From Bacillota bacterium (GTDB lineage Bacteria; Bacillota; Clostridia; Acetivibrionales; DTU013), in NCBI GenBank assembly GCA_023426125.1, contig JAFABI010000010.1, positions 1 through 64,000 on the forward strand: DNA of 64,000 nucleotides, read 5' to 3'. Numbering within the stretch: the stretch's first letter is position 1; each line of letters begins with the position of its first letter. Of the stretch, positions 52,733 to 61,882 are shown piece after piece. A model generated the notes under the pieces. That model ran no database searches. It saw only the letters and a program-made list of their open reading frames with translations, and was not told where the DNA came from. Both the position numbers and the translations under genes were made by a program.

Positions 52733-53695
52733 TTACCATAAACTTGTTTCATTGACTTTTTTGCTCAACCCGTTGGACAGGATCAGGAATAGATAGTTAA
52801 TCACCGAATTAAACAGACCAACGGCGGTGCTAAAGCTATAATCAAAATTTTGGATTCCCATCCGGTAAACAAAGGATGAAATAACATCGGAAGTTTCATA
52901 GATTGCCGGGTTATACAAAAGAATGATTTTTTCGTAACCGATATTCATGATGCTGCCCATCCTGAGAATCAGCAGGATCATGATTGTAGGCACCAGGCAA
53001 GGCAGGGTAACATACAGCGTCTGTTTCCATCTTCCCGCCCCGTCAATTCTGGATGCTTCGTATAATTCCTGGTTTATTCCGGTTAAAGCTGCCAAATATA
53101 TTATAGATGCCCAACCTACCCCCTGCCATATATCGGAAATTACATAGATCGGCAGGAACAAATCCATACGGCCCAGCATCGTTACTTTCTCAAATCCTGT
53201 CAGGCTCAGCAGATAGGTAATCACTCCCGAATCACTTGTAAAATCCTTTATTATGCCGCATACAACAACAAGAGAAATGAAGTGCGGCATGTAACTAATC
53301 GTTTGAACAACACGCGTAAAATACTTATTTCTCAGTTCATTAATCAACAACGCTAAAATAATCGGCGCAGGAAAACCAAAAATAATACCTGTAATACTTA
53401 TGGTCAGGGTATTCCTTAACGTCCTGCCAAAATAAGGCCCGGTGAAAAAATCATAGAAATGCTGCAGTCCGAACATTTTGGTCCATGGACTATGCAATAT
53501 GCCATCTGCAGGATTAAAGTCCTTAAAGGCTATTATGGCGCCATACATTGGCTTGTAGCAGAATATTATATAGTAAGCCAAAACAGGCAGAATCATTATA
53601 TAAAGGCCTTTATTTGTTCGAAATGCCCTAAACAGCCTTTGCAGATAACTTTTCTTTTCAATGCTGACTATGTTTGTATCATTGTATAATTTCAT
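52733..53695 (-). CDS. Sugar ABC transporter permease, LplB type (second system)
   Basis: A 320-residue permease with six predicted membrane segments. CYKPMYGAIIAFKDFNPADG and the EAA loop YEASRIDGAGRWKQTLYVTLP, plus YETSDVISSFVYRMG near the end, mark the LplB group. GGAGG precedes the ATG. A conserved 35-bp element lies 100 bases upstream, shared with the binding-protein gene. Confidence 0.9.
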   Translation of the reverse strand: MKLYNDTNIVSIEKKSYLQRLFRAFRTNKGLYIMILPVLAYYIIFCYKPMYGAIIAFKDFNPADGILHSPWTKMFGLQHFYDFFTGPYFGRTLRNTLTISITGIIFGFPAPIILALLINELRNKYFTRVVQTISYMPHFISLVVVCGIIKDFTSDSGVITYLLSLTGFEKVTMLGRMDLFLPIYVISDIWQGVGWASIIYLAALTGINQELYEASRIDGAGRWKQTLYVTLPCLVPTIMILLILRMGSIMNIGYEKIILLYNPAIYETSDVISSFVYRMGIQNFDYSFSTAVGLFNSVINYLFLILSNGLSKKVNETSLW

Positions 53696-53794
53696 TTTAT
53701 CCTCCTATCGTTTATTTTGCAGTAAGCTGTTCGCAGCAGTCAAATCAAGTCACCTCACAATTTAATTTTAGTTGCGAATTATTTTAAACGGAAG

Positions 53795-53829
53795 AGACAA
53801 TTCAGGAGATTTCAGTGACAATTTCATAC
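53795..53829 (-). promoter_or_regulatory. Conserved operator-like element, copy 1
   Basis: The plus strand reads AGACAATTCAGG, one base, GATT, then GACAA, ending TAC. Twenty-five or so of 35 positions match 59005-59039. Read on the minus strand it holds TTGTC twice, 21 bases apart, which fits tandem AraC half sites. It lies 100 bases before the LplB-type gene. Confidence 0.6.
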
Positions 53830-53897
53830 TTCAGCTGCAAGTCTCATTACCTTGCCTTCCCTGAAGAGATGATTTTTTGCTGTTTCTCCGGACATTC

Positions 53898-55256
53898 TCA
53901 AACAATTTTCACCTTCCACTTGCCTCTTTTCAAACGTGAAACATACATAACGGACCTTACCAGGAAATCCATCAGCATCGCGATCCAAACGCCACTGATG
54001 CCCAGCCTCAGGAAACGCTCCAGCAAAATCGTTAAAAGGATGCGTCCGCACCATATCCCTAAAAAAGTGGTCGTCATTACATATTTTATATCCCCCGCGC
54101 CACGCATTGCCCCGGATAGTACATACACAATGACCATAAAGGGTTGGGCCATGCAATACAACCTGAGGGATGAAATCCCGGTCTTCAAGACCTCCGGGTC
54201 CTTGGTATAAATCGACAAAAACAACGATGGGAAGGCAAACAGGATGATTGTAATAACTACGGTGATCAGCACTGCAATTTTTTGCGTCAACCAAATACTT
54301 TTTTCGGCAGTGTCCGGCTTTTTAGCCCCGAGGCATTGGCCGACAAGTGTTGTCGAGGCTATACTGAAGCCCCACATTGGAGATGCGATGATGTTGCTTA
54401 TGGACATTATGACCTGGTATACTGCAGACGCCAACGTCCCCATTCTTACCAGGATCATCTGGAAAATAAGAAATCCCCCGTACATCAGCAGCTGTTCCAT
54501 GGATGCCGGTATACCGATATTCAGCATCCGGGAAACGAGATCTTTATCCGGTTTGAACTTCTGAAAAACATTTACCTTGATGATGGAGTTTCTCTTACAG
54601 AGGGCAAGAAAACTCAATATTCCCCCAAGCGCCCTGGAAACTGCAACGGAAACGGCTGCGCCCTCGATCCCCAAGCCTTTGGTCTCAATCCCCCCGAGGT
54701 TTATGCCAAATATCAATATATATCCGAGAGCTGCATTCAGGATATTCACAACATTGGCTATAAGCATTGGTGTTTTCGTATCCCCCGCACCTCTCAGGCC
54801 TCCGCTTATAATGACGTTCAAAAGGGCCAGCGGAAGGGAATAGAGAATGATCCTGAAATAAGTCTCCGTTGCTTTCAAAACTGCTTCTTCCGCCCCGTTA
54901 AACAAGAACCTGACTATATTTGAAGAAAATATGAAAAAAATCACTGACAATAGAAATGCAAGGATGCCGCCCAATACAACCGAGTGCCTGATGGCCATTT
55001 TTGCCTTTTCAATGTCGCCGAATCCAATCAGCCTTGCAATCAGAACCGTACTTCCGGTTGATATTGCCGCAAAGATCCCGATAATAAACATGTGCATTGA
55101 ATTGTTAAAACCCACTGCGTTTATTGCCTCTTTCCCTATATGCCCTGCATAAGCCATGGATATCACTCCGACAATCATAATCATAAATTGTTCGGCAACT
55201 ACGGGCAAAGCGAGTTTCATTATGCTTTTGCGCAGATTATTTTCTTCAATTACCAT
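53898..55256 (-). CDS. MATE-family efflux transporter
   Basis: A 452-residue cation-coupled exporter with 12 predicted membrane segments in two halves. IMKLALPVVAEQFMIMIVGV and AVGFNNSMHMFIIGIFAAISTGSTVLIAR are typical N-terminal motifs, and the second half starts PASMEQLLMYGGFLIFQMI. The usual substrates are drugs or polar metabolites. It lies inside a carbohydrate locus between the isomerase and permease genes, same strand, so it may export a sugar-derived product. GGGAGAC precedes the ATG. Confidence 0.92.
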   Translation of the reverse strand: MVIEENNLRKSIMKLALPVVAEQFMIMIVGVISMAYAGHIGKEAINAVGFNNSMHMFIIGIFAAISTGSTVLIARLIGFGDIEKAKMAIRHSVVLGGILAFLLSVIFFIFSSNIVRFLFNGAEEAVLKATETYFRIILYSLPLALLNVIISGGLRGAGDTKTPMLIANVVNILNAALGYILIFGINLGGIETKGLGIEGAAVSVAVSRALGGILSFLALCKRNSIIKVNVFQKFKPDKDLVSRMLNIGIPASMEQLLMYGGFLIFQMILVRMGTLASAVYQVIMSISNIIASPMWGFSIASTTLVGQCLGAKKPDTAEKSIWLTQKIAVLITVVITIILFAFPSLFLSIYTKDPEVLKTGISSLRLYCMAQPFMVIVYVLSGAMRGAGDIKYVMTTTFLGIWCGRILLTILLERFLRLGISGVWIAMLMDFLVRSVMYVSRLKRGKWKVKIV

Positions 55257-55356
55257 TGACTGTCTCCCTGTAAGTGTATATTTAGAAACAAGAAAGATAT
55301 TATTATAACGACCTGCCCTTTACAATAATATCCTTGAATTACTATAAAACAAGACC

Positions 55357-56106
55357 TCATCCGTTTGCGCTCATACCTGCGAGCAGCTGTTTTAAAGCTT
55401 CGGCATCTTTTAAGAAGGCTTCGGGGTCGTTGTTTTTAACAAACTCAAGCATGATAAACCTCTCGCCGTCTATTCCCTTAATATGCTTCACATAGCTTTG
55501 CCATTCATTGAAGCCATCTGCCAATCGATTGACATGAATATTGCTTAGCCATGGAGTCACCGTATCAATACTCTTCAGTCCGGCTTCAAGACCTTCATTA
55601 AAATTCTGCTGCCAGTAACTGCGTATGTTTTTATGATTGATTCCTTTCAGCAGTGCATATGCGGACTCAGGCGTATCGGTAAGAGTATCCCTGTGATATT
55701 CAAAGGAGATTGTAATGCCTTCTTTTTCCGCTAAAGCTGCAATGTGTCTGCTATCTTCCGTCACTTTGCTCCGCCACGCGGCGTCAGCTTCCCCGGATCC
55801 TCTGTCTCCTGCCCAGATCCTGATTGTAGGGGCTTTTAAAGCAACAGCGGATTCCAAAACCTTTTCAAACGGAACCGTCCCCTGTCCCTCTCTGCCTGCG
55901 ATGTAATATGAACCGTATGCCGCTGTTTTAAGGCCTGCATTCCCGGTCATTCTTCCTACTTCAGCCGCACGTTTCACATCGCCGTGAGGTACATGGATGT
56001 CACCGCCCCATTCAATCCCCTTCAAACCGGCTTTAACAACAAGAGCAATGATCTCTTCCGCGCTAAGCGCGCGGAAGGATACGGAGACTAATCCTGAATG
56101 CAACAT
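55357..56106 (-). CDS. Sugar phosphate isomerase/epimerase (TIM barrel)
   Basis: A 249-residue AP-endonuclease-2-like TIM barrel. LKGIEWGGDIHVPHGD, PTIRIWAGDRGS, ISFEYHRDTLTDT (metal-ligand Glu) and VNRLADGFNEWQSYVKH are typical of the xylose-isomerase-like sugar isomerase/epimerase group. It would interconvert ketose or keto-acid intermediates in the cytoplasm. It follows the 2-hydroxyacid dehydrogenase by 39 bases. The true substrate is unknown. Confidence 0.83.
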   Translation of the reverse strand: MLHSGLVSVSFRALSAEEIIALVVKAGLKGIEWGGDIHVPHGDVKRAAEVGRMTGNAGLKTAAYGSYYIAGREGQGTVPFEKVLESAVALKAPTIRIWAGDRGSGEADAAWRSKVTEDSRHIAALAEKEGITISFEYHRDTLTDTPESAYALLKGINHKNIRSYWQQNFNEGLEAGLKSIDTVTPWLSNIHVNRLADGFNEWQSYVKHIKGIDGERFIMLEFVKNNDPEAFLKDAEALKQLLAGMSANG

Positions 56107-56145
56107 TCTTTCATCCTCCCAGGAACAACTATTTTCCTATTGTTT

Positions 56146-57147
56146 TTATTCCTTTGTCATTAATTTGAATCTGTAGAATGGGATTTCCATCTCCAGGGGT
56201 TTGCCTTGCGCGAATCCCTCAATGTCCTCAAGAACCGCATTCGACCTGTTGTTTCTGGCAGCGGCGCCGGCGGAATGCGGCATGATGATGACATTGTCCA
56301 GTTTTCTAAGAGGACTTTCCGCCTCCAGAGGTTCTTTTTCATACACGTCCAGTATTGCCCTGAATCTGTTTTTCCCAAGCTCGGTTATCAATGCCTTCTC
56401 GTCTATTATCGCACCTCTGGCGGTATTCACAAGTAAAGCGCCGTCTTTTACCAGTTTCAGCCTTTCCGTATTTAACATGCCCCTGGTTTCCTCCGTCAGG
56501 GAAGCGTGTATTGAAATAACATCCCCCCATGAAATTACTTCCTCCAGGGATGCCATAGCAATATTGGGATGCTGGGGCAGCTGCTCCTTTTCCAGATACG
56601 GATCATAGACTTTGATCTTCACGTCGAAGGGTTTCAGCAGTTCTACCAGTGTTTTGCCTATGACGCCAAGACCGATCAATCCGACTTGTGCCTCGAAGAG
56701 AGACTTTTTATGTACAATCCGGCTTTCATTGATCCAATATCCGTTTCTCATGTCATTGCTTTGCTCGGGAATGTATCTTAAAGCTGAAAGCATATAGGCA
56801 AGGGCTCCTTCAGCCAGTGATTTCCCCGTTAATTTATGTCCGCTGATCACTTTTATTCCTCTGGCATATACATCCTCTGTTGCTACATTTCCGACACTTG
56901 ACCCGAAATGGGCAATAAGCTTCAAACGGTTTGCGTTTTTCAGCACATTTTCCGTAAAGGCGGGACTTGCCCAATGTGTAACACAAATATCAACGTCTTT
57001 TATGCTTTCTTTCAATTCCTCTTCCGTCATAGGTACGCTTTTCGGATTTACCGTTACCTCGCCTATAGCCTTAAGGCGCTCCATTACTTCGTCGGGAAAG
57101 TATATTCCTCTTTGCGGCGTGCACTCTTTTGTAACGAATATTTTCAT
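56146..57147 (-). CDS. D-isomer 2-hydroxyacid dehydrogenase
   Basis: A 333-residue NAD(P)-dependent dehydrogenase. The Rossmann motif is GLIGLGVIGKTL; catalytic Arg lies in NTARGAIIDEKAL, Glu in DVYEKEPLEA and His in IIMPHSAGAA. The group includes phosphoglycerate and hydroxypyruvate reductases. The start at 57147 follows AAAGGTGATAGG. It lies between the solute-binding protein and isomerase genes, so it probably acts on the sugar acid the system imports. Confidence 0.88.
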   Translation of the reverse strand: MKIFVTKECTPQRGIYFPDEVMERLKAIGEVTVNPKSVPMTEEELKESIKDVDICVTHWASPAFTENVLKNANRLKLIAHFGSSVGNVATEDVYARGIKVISGHKLTGKSLAEGALAYMLSALRYIPEQSNDMRNGYWINESRIVHKKSLFEAQVGLIGLGVIGKTLVELLKPFDVKIKVYDPYLEKEQLPQHPNIAMASLEEVISWGDVISIHASLTEETRGMLNTERLKLVKDGALLVNTARGAIIDEKALITELGKNRFRAILDVYEKEPLEAESPLRKLDNVIIMPHSAGAAARNNRSNAVLEDIEGFAQGKPLEMEIPFYRFKLMTKE

Positions 57148-57242
57148 CCTATCACCTTTCTGTTCCGCCATTATTCCATGAATTTTCAAGTACCGGGGGA
57201 AGTATTCGGAGAAATACTTCCCCCGGCTGCCGCACCATAACG

Positions 57243-58898
57243 CTATCTGCTGTTATATCTATCCAGTGCGGCCTGTTGTATTTGTATTGCTTTTTCGATG
57301 TTCATCTTCTTAATCTGTTCAACAAACTTGTCGAAACCGTCAATGGATTGGGAACCCATGATTACTTGAACAGAATATTCGTTCAGTGCGGTATTTACGT
57401 CACTCATAATTTTGCCGAATTCAGATACTTCTTCGGTAAGCGGTGATAATTCAGGCAGGAAGTAATCGGTATTGCTGTTTTCGGTCCACAGCTTGAGAGC
57501 GTCTCTTTGTTCCTGCAATTGGTAATATTGATCGATTTCAGCTCTGCTTCTTATAAACGGACCGCCGTAGGTGCCTCTTGAATATTTTGCCCATGCCTGC
57601 TCGATGGGAAGCTTGCCGGGATTTTTCAAAACCTCGTCCAGCATCGTGGGATAGCCATTGTCCATTTTGAATGAAACTCCGTCGATACCAAAATTGCATA
57701 GCAAACTGCCTTCTTCCGTGTATCCGTAATCAAGCAGCTGCGCCGCTATTTCCGGATTCTTGCAGGTAGCGCTGATTACCGCAGAAGTAGCATAGGGTGC
57801 GGTCGTTACGCATATTTTTAGTTTGTCTCCTTCCTTCAAAACAGGATATGTCGTCGGTACAAATCTGGCCTTCGGGTCTTTTTCCTGCATCAAAGGATTA
57901 TATTTGCCTATGCCGCTGCCGGGATAGCATAGAATAGCAGCAGTCTTACCGTTAAGGATATTGGCTTCCATTGACCTTAAGTCATTCATGGCAAAGTTGT
58001 TGTCCAGCAGTCCGTCCTTATACCACTGGCTCATAGTAACCAGGAAGTCTTTGAATCCGGGCTCCATGGGACCATATTTTATTTTATTGCCATCATCCTT
58101 ATACCATCCGACATTGATGCCGTATGCCGATGAGAATACTCCTCTTCCGAAGGGTCTCATTCTGACCGGATCATAATAGGAAAACGGAGCTGTTGCGCCT
58201 TTCTTCTCCTTGAAGGCTTTTAACGCATTGTACCAGTCATCCATGGTTTTGGGAACAGGCAAATTCAATTCTTCGAGCCAGTCTCCCCTGATCACGGGTC
58301 CGTAGGTTGCAATTTGCATATCCAGCGGGTTGACTGTCGGGAATGAATAGATCCTTCCGCTATCTGTTTTCGCCAATTTCTCCAGATCTTTAATTTCGTT
58401 CAGGCATTTCGTAAGGTTGGGAGCATATTGCTTAATAAGGTCGTTCAACGGGAGGATTATTTTATTTTCCATTGCAAGCTCCGCACCGCCATTATAATAA
58501 CTACCCCACAAATACTCCATAATATCCGGCATATCACGGGATGCAATCATAAGGTTCATTGTTTCCTGAGCCTGGCCGGCAACAGGATGCAGGAATTCGA
58601 TCTTGACCCCGGTCCTCTTCTGAAGTTCCTGTCCGAAGACAGTATCGCCGATATTCTTAAAGTTGGCAGTTACATTGGCATCGGGTTCAAGCCACCATGT
58701 CAGCGTAACATCGGTTTTCAACGGATAAACGGACGCATTCGCCTCAGCCGGCTGACTTGTACTTGATTGACTTGAACTTGTTTGTGTTGTCGAAGCGGTT
58801 GTTTGATCCGCTTCTTTTTTTGCACAACCAATCAGCAGGGAAAATACCAAAGACAATACGGTACAAAAAGAAATCAATTTCAAGAACTTTTTGCTCAT
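57243..58898 (-). CDS. Extracellular solute-binding lipoprotein (second system)
   Basis: A 551-residue LplA-type receptor. The signal peptide MSKKFLKLISFCTVLSLVFSLLIGC puts the lipidated Cys at 25, followed by a Thr/Ser/Gln-rich linker (about 30-50). VTLTWWLEPDANVT, ASRDMPDIMEYLWG and LLDYGYTEEGSLL are characteristic of the group. GGGGGAT precedes the ATG. It is read from a promoter region carrying the conserved element at 59005. Confidence 0.9.
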   Translation of the reverse strand: MSKKFLKLISFCTVLSLVFSLLIGCAKKEADQTTASTTQTSSSQSSTSQPAEANASVYPLKTDVTLTWWLEPDANVTANFKNIGDTVFGQELQKRTGVKIEFLHPVAGQAQETMNLMIASRDMPDIMEYLWGSYYNGGAELAMENKIILPLNDLIKQYAPNLTKCLNEIKDLEKLAKTDSGRIYSFPTVNPLDMQIATYGPVIRGDWLEELNLPVPKTMDDWYNALKAFKEKKGATAPFSYYDPVRMRPFGRGVFSSAYGINVGWYKDDGNKIKYGPMEPGFKDFLVTMSQWYKDGLLDNNFAMNDLRSMEANILNGKTAAILCYPGSGIGKYNPLMQEKDPKARFVPTTYPVLKEGDKLKICVTTAPYATSAVISATCKNPEIAAQLLDYGYTEEGSLLCNFGIDGVSFKMDNGYPTMLDEVLKNPGKLPIEQAWAKYSRGTYGGPFIRSRAEIDQYYQLQEQRDALKLWTENSNTDYFLPELSPLTEEVSEFGKIMSDVNTALNEYSVQVIMGSQSIDGFDKFVEQIKKMNIEKAIQIQQAALDRYNSR

Positions 58899-59004
58899 TT
58901 CTTATCCCCCATTCAATTAAGATATTTTAATGACAAGCACATTATTGGTAAGCAGCCGGCTTCGCTTATACGCAAATTATAGCAGACGGCATTTTTTTAT
59001 AAAT

Positions 59005-59039
59005 AGACAATTCAGGTGATTATCGCGACAAAAGCGTAC
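59005..59039 (-). promoter_or_regulatory. Conserved operator-like element, copy 2
   Basis: The plus strand reads AGACAATTCAGG, one base, GATT, then GACAA, ending TAC, as at 53795. A TATAAT on the minus strand lies 23 bases beyond its TTGTCT. It lies about 107 bases before the binding-protein gene, next to the AraC regulator gene that probably recognises it. Confidence 0.6.
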
Positions 59040-59131
59040 ATCCTTTTAAAATCCTGTATTATCAGGAGCTGTACGTTTTTTTACTCATTTCATACATTTC
59101 ACGACAGATTTGTACCCCGTCCAATGGATCA

Positions 59132-61441
59132 TCAGGCTTTAACCCTGCCGGGAGAAGTTCCTTCCTGCTTCTTGTACGCCCTCTGGAAGGTTCTTACGTT
59201 TGTGAATCCGACCCGGTTGGAGATTTCTTCCTGGTTCCATTTGTTTTCCTTTAACAGCTCTTTTGCTTTTTGAATACGGATTTTGTTAACATAATCTACA
59301 ATGCTGTCTCCACTTTGCTCCTTGAATACCCTGGATATATATTGGCCGTTTTTTTCCAGTTCGTCTGCGATACTGCCAATCCCAAGATTCGGGTCACTGT
59401 AATTATTCTCTATAATGCTTACAATCATGTCTCTTATCCTGTGGTTCGTCTGACTGCTGTTCTTTGACAGGTAATCGCACGAATCCTTGAGTATCTGAAG
59501 CATTTTGTGCCTTATCTCCGGAACTGTCCTGCATTTCATTAATTCCCCCACGGGATTTATCGTTTCAAAGTAGTTTTTATCATCCAGTTTTTCAATTTCA
59601 TTCACTGCTTTTAATACGGTGCTTATCAAATCGGACATCAAACATCTTGCAATCCCAAGGGATGGGGTATTGTTCACGGTATTCCTTTGAATGATTTCTT
59701 CCAGGATACGGGACGCTTCTTTATAATCAGCCGCCTTTATGCAATTGATCAGCTGGTACTCCTTCTCGACCGGATAGTAATATCTGCTTTCGGTTTCAGT
59801 AGAAATATCGCTGTAAAAAACAGTATGGTTTATTCCCATGACTTGCAAATATTCCATTGCTTCTATTGCTTCGGCATAAGCCCCGGATATACGGTCAAAA
59901 TCTCCATACAGGTTTCCCACTGCAAAGCTTGTCCTGATCCTGTAGTTTTGCTCCAGAAACAAGCCGGCTTCCTTAACCACCGTATCCAGTTCTTCCTTGT
60001 AATCCCTGTCGGGCGCTATATTGATCAGACAGGCAAGCATATCGTCCACTTCGGCAAGATAAGCGCAACTACTCCTGTTAAGGAGCTCCTCGACAACATT
60101 TGTAATGATGAACTTGGACAGGTCGTATATATTTATGCTCCTGGCAAAATCCTTCAGCCAGAACTCCTCATCCATATTCTCTATATAGATCACCATAACT
60201 GTAAAATGATTGTATTTGAAGACGATATCGTAAGTTGACAGGAATTCGTGAACAGGAACGATTTTGTTTTTACCCTTCAATAAGTCGGCCAGATAATTGG
60301 TCTTTATCACTGTATTCTGCTGTTCAAGCCGTTTAAGTATTTTTTCTTTTTGCTCAAGGGTTTCCTCAAAGACATCCCGGATAAGCTTGTATTCATTGTC
60401 TCCTTCGTTGTTGTTTGAAAGCAGATGCTTTTTAAAATAGGCTGCTATATCCCTTAAAGGGCTATAATTTTTCCTCAGGAAAAAATAAGCCATGCCTCCC
60501 CCCAGAAGCATACAAAATATGACGCTGCCCAGCATTATATTTTCGATGTACTGGGCTTTTTGCCAGAATACCAGTTCAGGCGTTATAATAATATATTTCC
60601 AATCATTTATGCGGGATGACGTATAGGATATGATAACACTTTTCCCATCCTTTAAGGTCTTTTGAATATTTCCGCTGCCATTCACCATTTTCTCGTAATC
60701 AGCAGCCGACAGCTTAACGTCATTTACTTTGCCTGCTACAATATTCCCGCTGCTATTGATAATCTGAACGCTTCTTGTCCCTATATATGCCTGACTGCTG
60801 TAGCTGGTCAGGAAATCATTAAAATTAAGCAAAATAACCAGGTTCGCAGAATTATGCCCTTTGTAGCTTATTGGAATCGACCTTATAAAGCCTACCATAT
60901 TTACTGCGCCCATAGACTCTTCCCGGTAAGGCATAACGATATACTCGCCGAAATAGTTTCCCTTCATTGTATCCAGCCATTGTTCCTGCGTGTATTTATC
61001 CGTTGAAAGGTACATATTATAGAAAAGTGCTTCTTCGAAGGCACATTTGGGGGTAATGACCGTTTTCATGTTGTCATAATAGACATACAGGCGGTTTTTA
61101 TTACTGTCAAAAACCCTGTAGTTGGTCAGTTCATTAGCGGCGTTATAGATGGCGTAGCCGGGTGAAAGATCAGTGTATGTATTTATGTCCAGGACATTCA
61201 GTATCCTCCGGTTTGACGCTATTTCAATACTAAGGCGCTCAACATCATTTATTATGCTGTCCATCGTATCTCTTACATTTCTGACGACAAGATCGTTGGA
61301 GTTATTGATTTCTCCTTCTATGGTATTGTTTGCCATATAATACACTATACCTGTAGCAATGATCGGTACCAGTATTATAAAAATATAAGAAACTATCCAG
61401 CCGTATATTACGCTTCTCTCTCTGACAATAGAATGAAACAT
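59132..61441 (-). CDS. Membrane-bound AraC-family regulator (second system)
   Basis: A 769-residue regulator. Membrane segments at about 12-36 and 298-322 enclose an extracellular sensor of CACHE type (NNSNDLVVRNVRDTMDSIIND...). A cytoplasmic linker with a GGDEF-like YesN fold leads to the AraC double helix-turn-helix at about 665-769 (LGIGSIADELEKNGQYISRVFKEQSGDSI, VGFTNVRTFQRAYKK). It probably senses an extracellular sugar and activates the genes downstream and the permeases. Confidence 0.88.
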   Translation of the reverse strand: MFHSIVRERSVIYGWIVSYIFIILVPIIATGIVYYMANNTIEGEINNSNDLVVRNVRDTMDSIINDVERLSIEIASNRRILNVLDINTYTDLSPGYAIYNAANELTNYRVFDSNKNRLYVYYDNMKTVITPKCAFEEALFYNMYLSTDKYTQEQWLDTMKGNYFGEYIVMPYREESMGAVNMVGFIRSIPISYKGHNSANLVILLNFNDFLTSYSSQAYIGTRSVQIINSSGNIVAGKVNDVKLSAADYEKMVNGSGNIQKTLKDGKSVIISYTSSRINDWKYIIITPELVFWQKAQYIENIMLGSVIFCMLLGGGMAYFFLRKNYSPLRDIAAYFKKHLLSNNNEGDNEYKLIRDVFEETLEQKEKILKRLEQQNTVIKTNYLADLLKGKNKIVPVHEFLSTYDIVFKYNHFTVMVIYIENMDEEFWLKDFARSINIYDLSKFIITNVVEELLNRSSCAYLAEVDDMLACLINIAPDRDYKEELDTVVKEAGLFLEQNYRIRTSFAVGNLYGDFDRISGAYAEAIEAMEYLQVMGINHTVFYSDISTETESRYYYPVEKEYQLINCIKAADYKEASRILEEIIQRNTVNNTPSLGIARCLMSDLISTVLKAVNEIEKLDDKNYFETINPVGELMKCRTVPEIRHKMLQILKDSCDYLSKNSSQTNHRIRDMIVSIIENNYSDPNLGIGSIADELEKNGQYISRVFKEQSGDSIVDYVNKIRIQKAKELLKENKWNQEEISNRVGFTNVRTFQRAYKKQEGTSPGRVKA

Positions 61442-61882
61442 ATTTTGATTCGCCCCTTAACAAACTTGAAGAAAGATACTGTCAATCATTTTTAATTGCC
61501 ATATTTAGCTTTTCAACCCTTGATAAAAAACGAAAACTTGAATGTTTTCTTCCCGGAGTACTTTTTTCTATGTAAAATATAAAACAGCTCCGCCCTGGAT
61601 AAGAAAATTTTATTACATAAGCTTTCTAATGTCAAGCATACTCAAAATTTTAAATTTTCAATGATATATTGAAGTAAAGATTTCAAATGCATCAAACGAC
61701 TTATAAAAATACCTGCAGAACCGTCCCCTTCTTTTTTTGTGTAAAGCATGTGGACGATATCGCCGCTTCTGACCATCCCTGCGTTAAACTTGGCAAACCT
61801 GCCGTTTTTTGGCGCCCTTTGGTTCCAATATTACGCCAAGCCTTTGACATTTCAACATATTCAAGCTCCGATCCCGTTTGAT
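61442..61882. other. Intergenic stretch with dispersed motif
   Basis: AT-rich; it holds GAACCGTCCCC (61719-61729) with a T-rich tail, the reverse of the GGGGACGGTTC motif at 34808. Short frames here match nothing I recognise. No RNA gene is seen. Confidence 0.4.

Noticed and set aside
55863..55885. Copy of the GGGGACGGTTC repeat inside a gene
   Set aside because: It encodes GQGTVPFEK, which fits the sugar isomerase family, so the similarity is probably chance.
61687..61881. Small plus-strand frame
   Set aside because: It begins in a dispersed repeat, has no ribosome site and shows no recognisable pattern.
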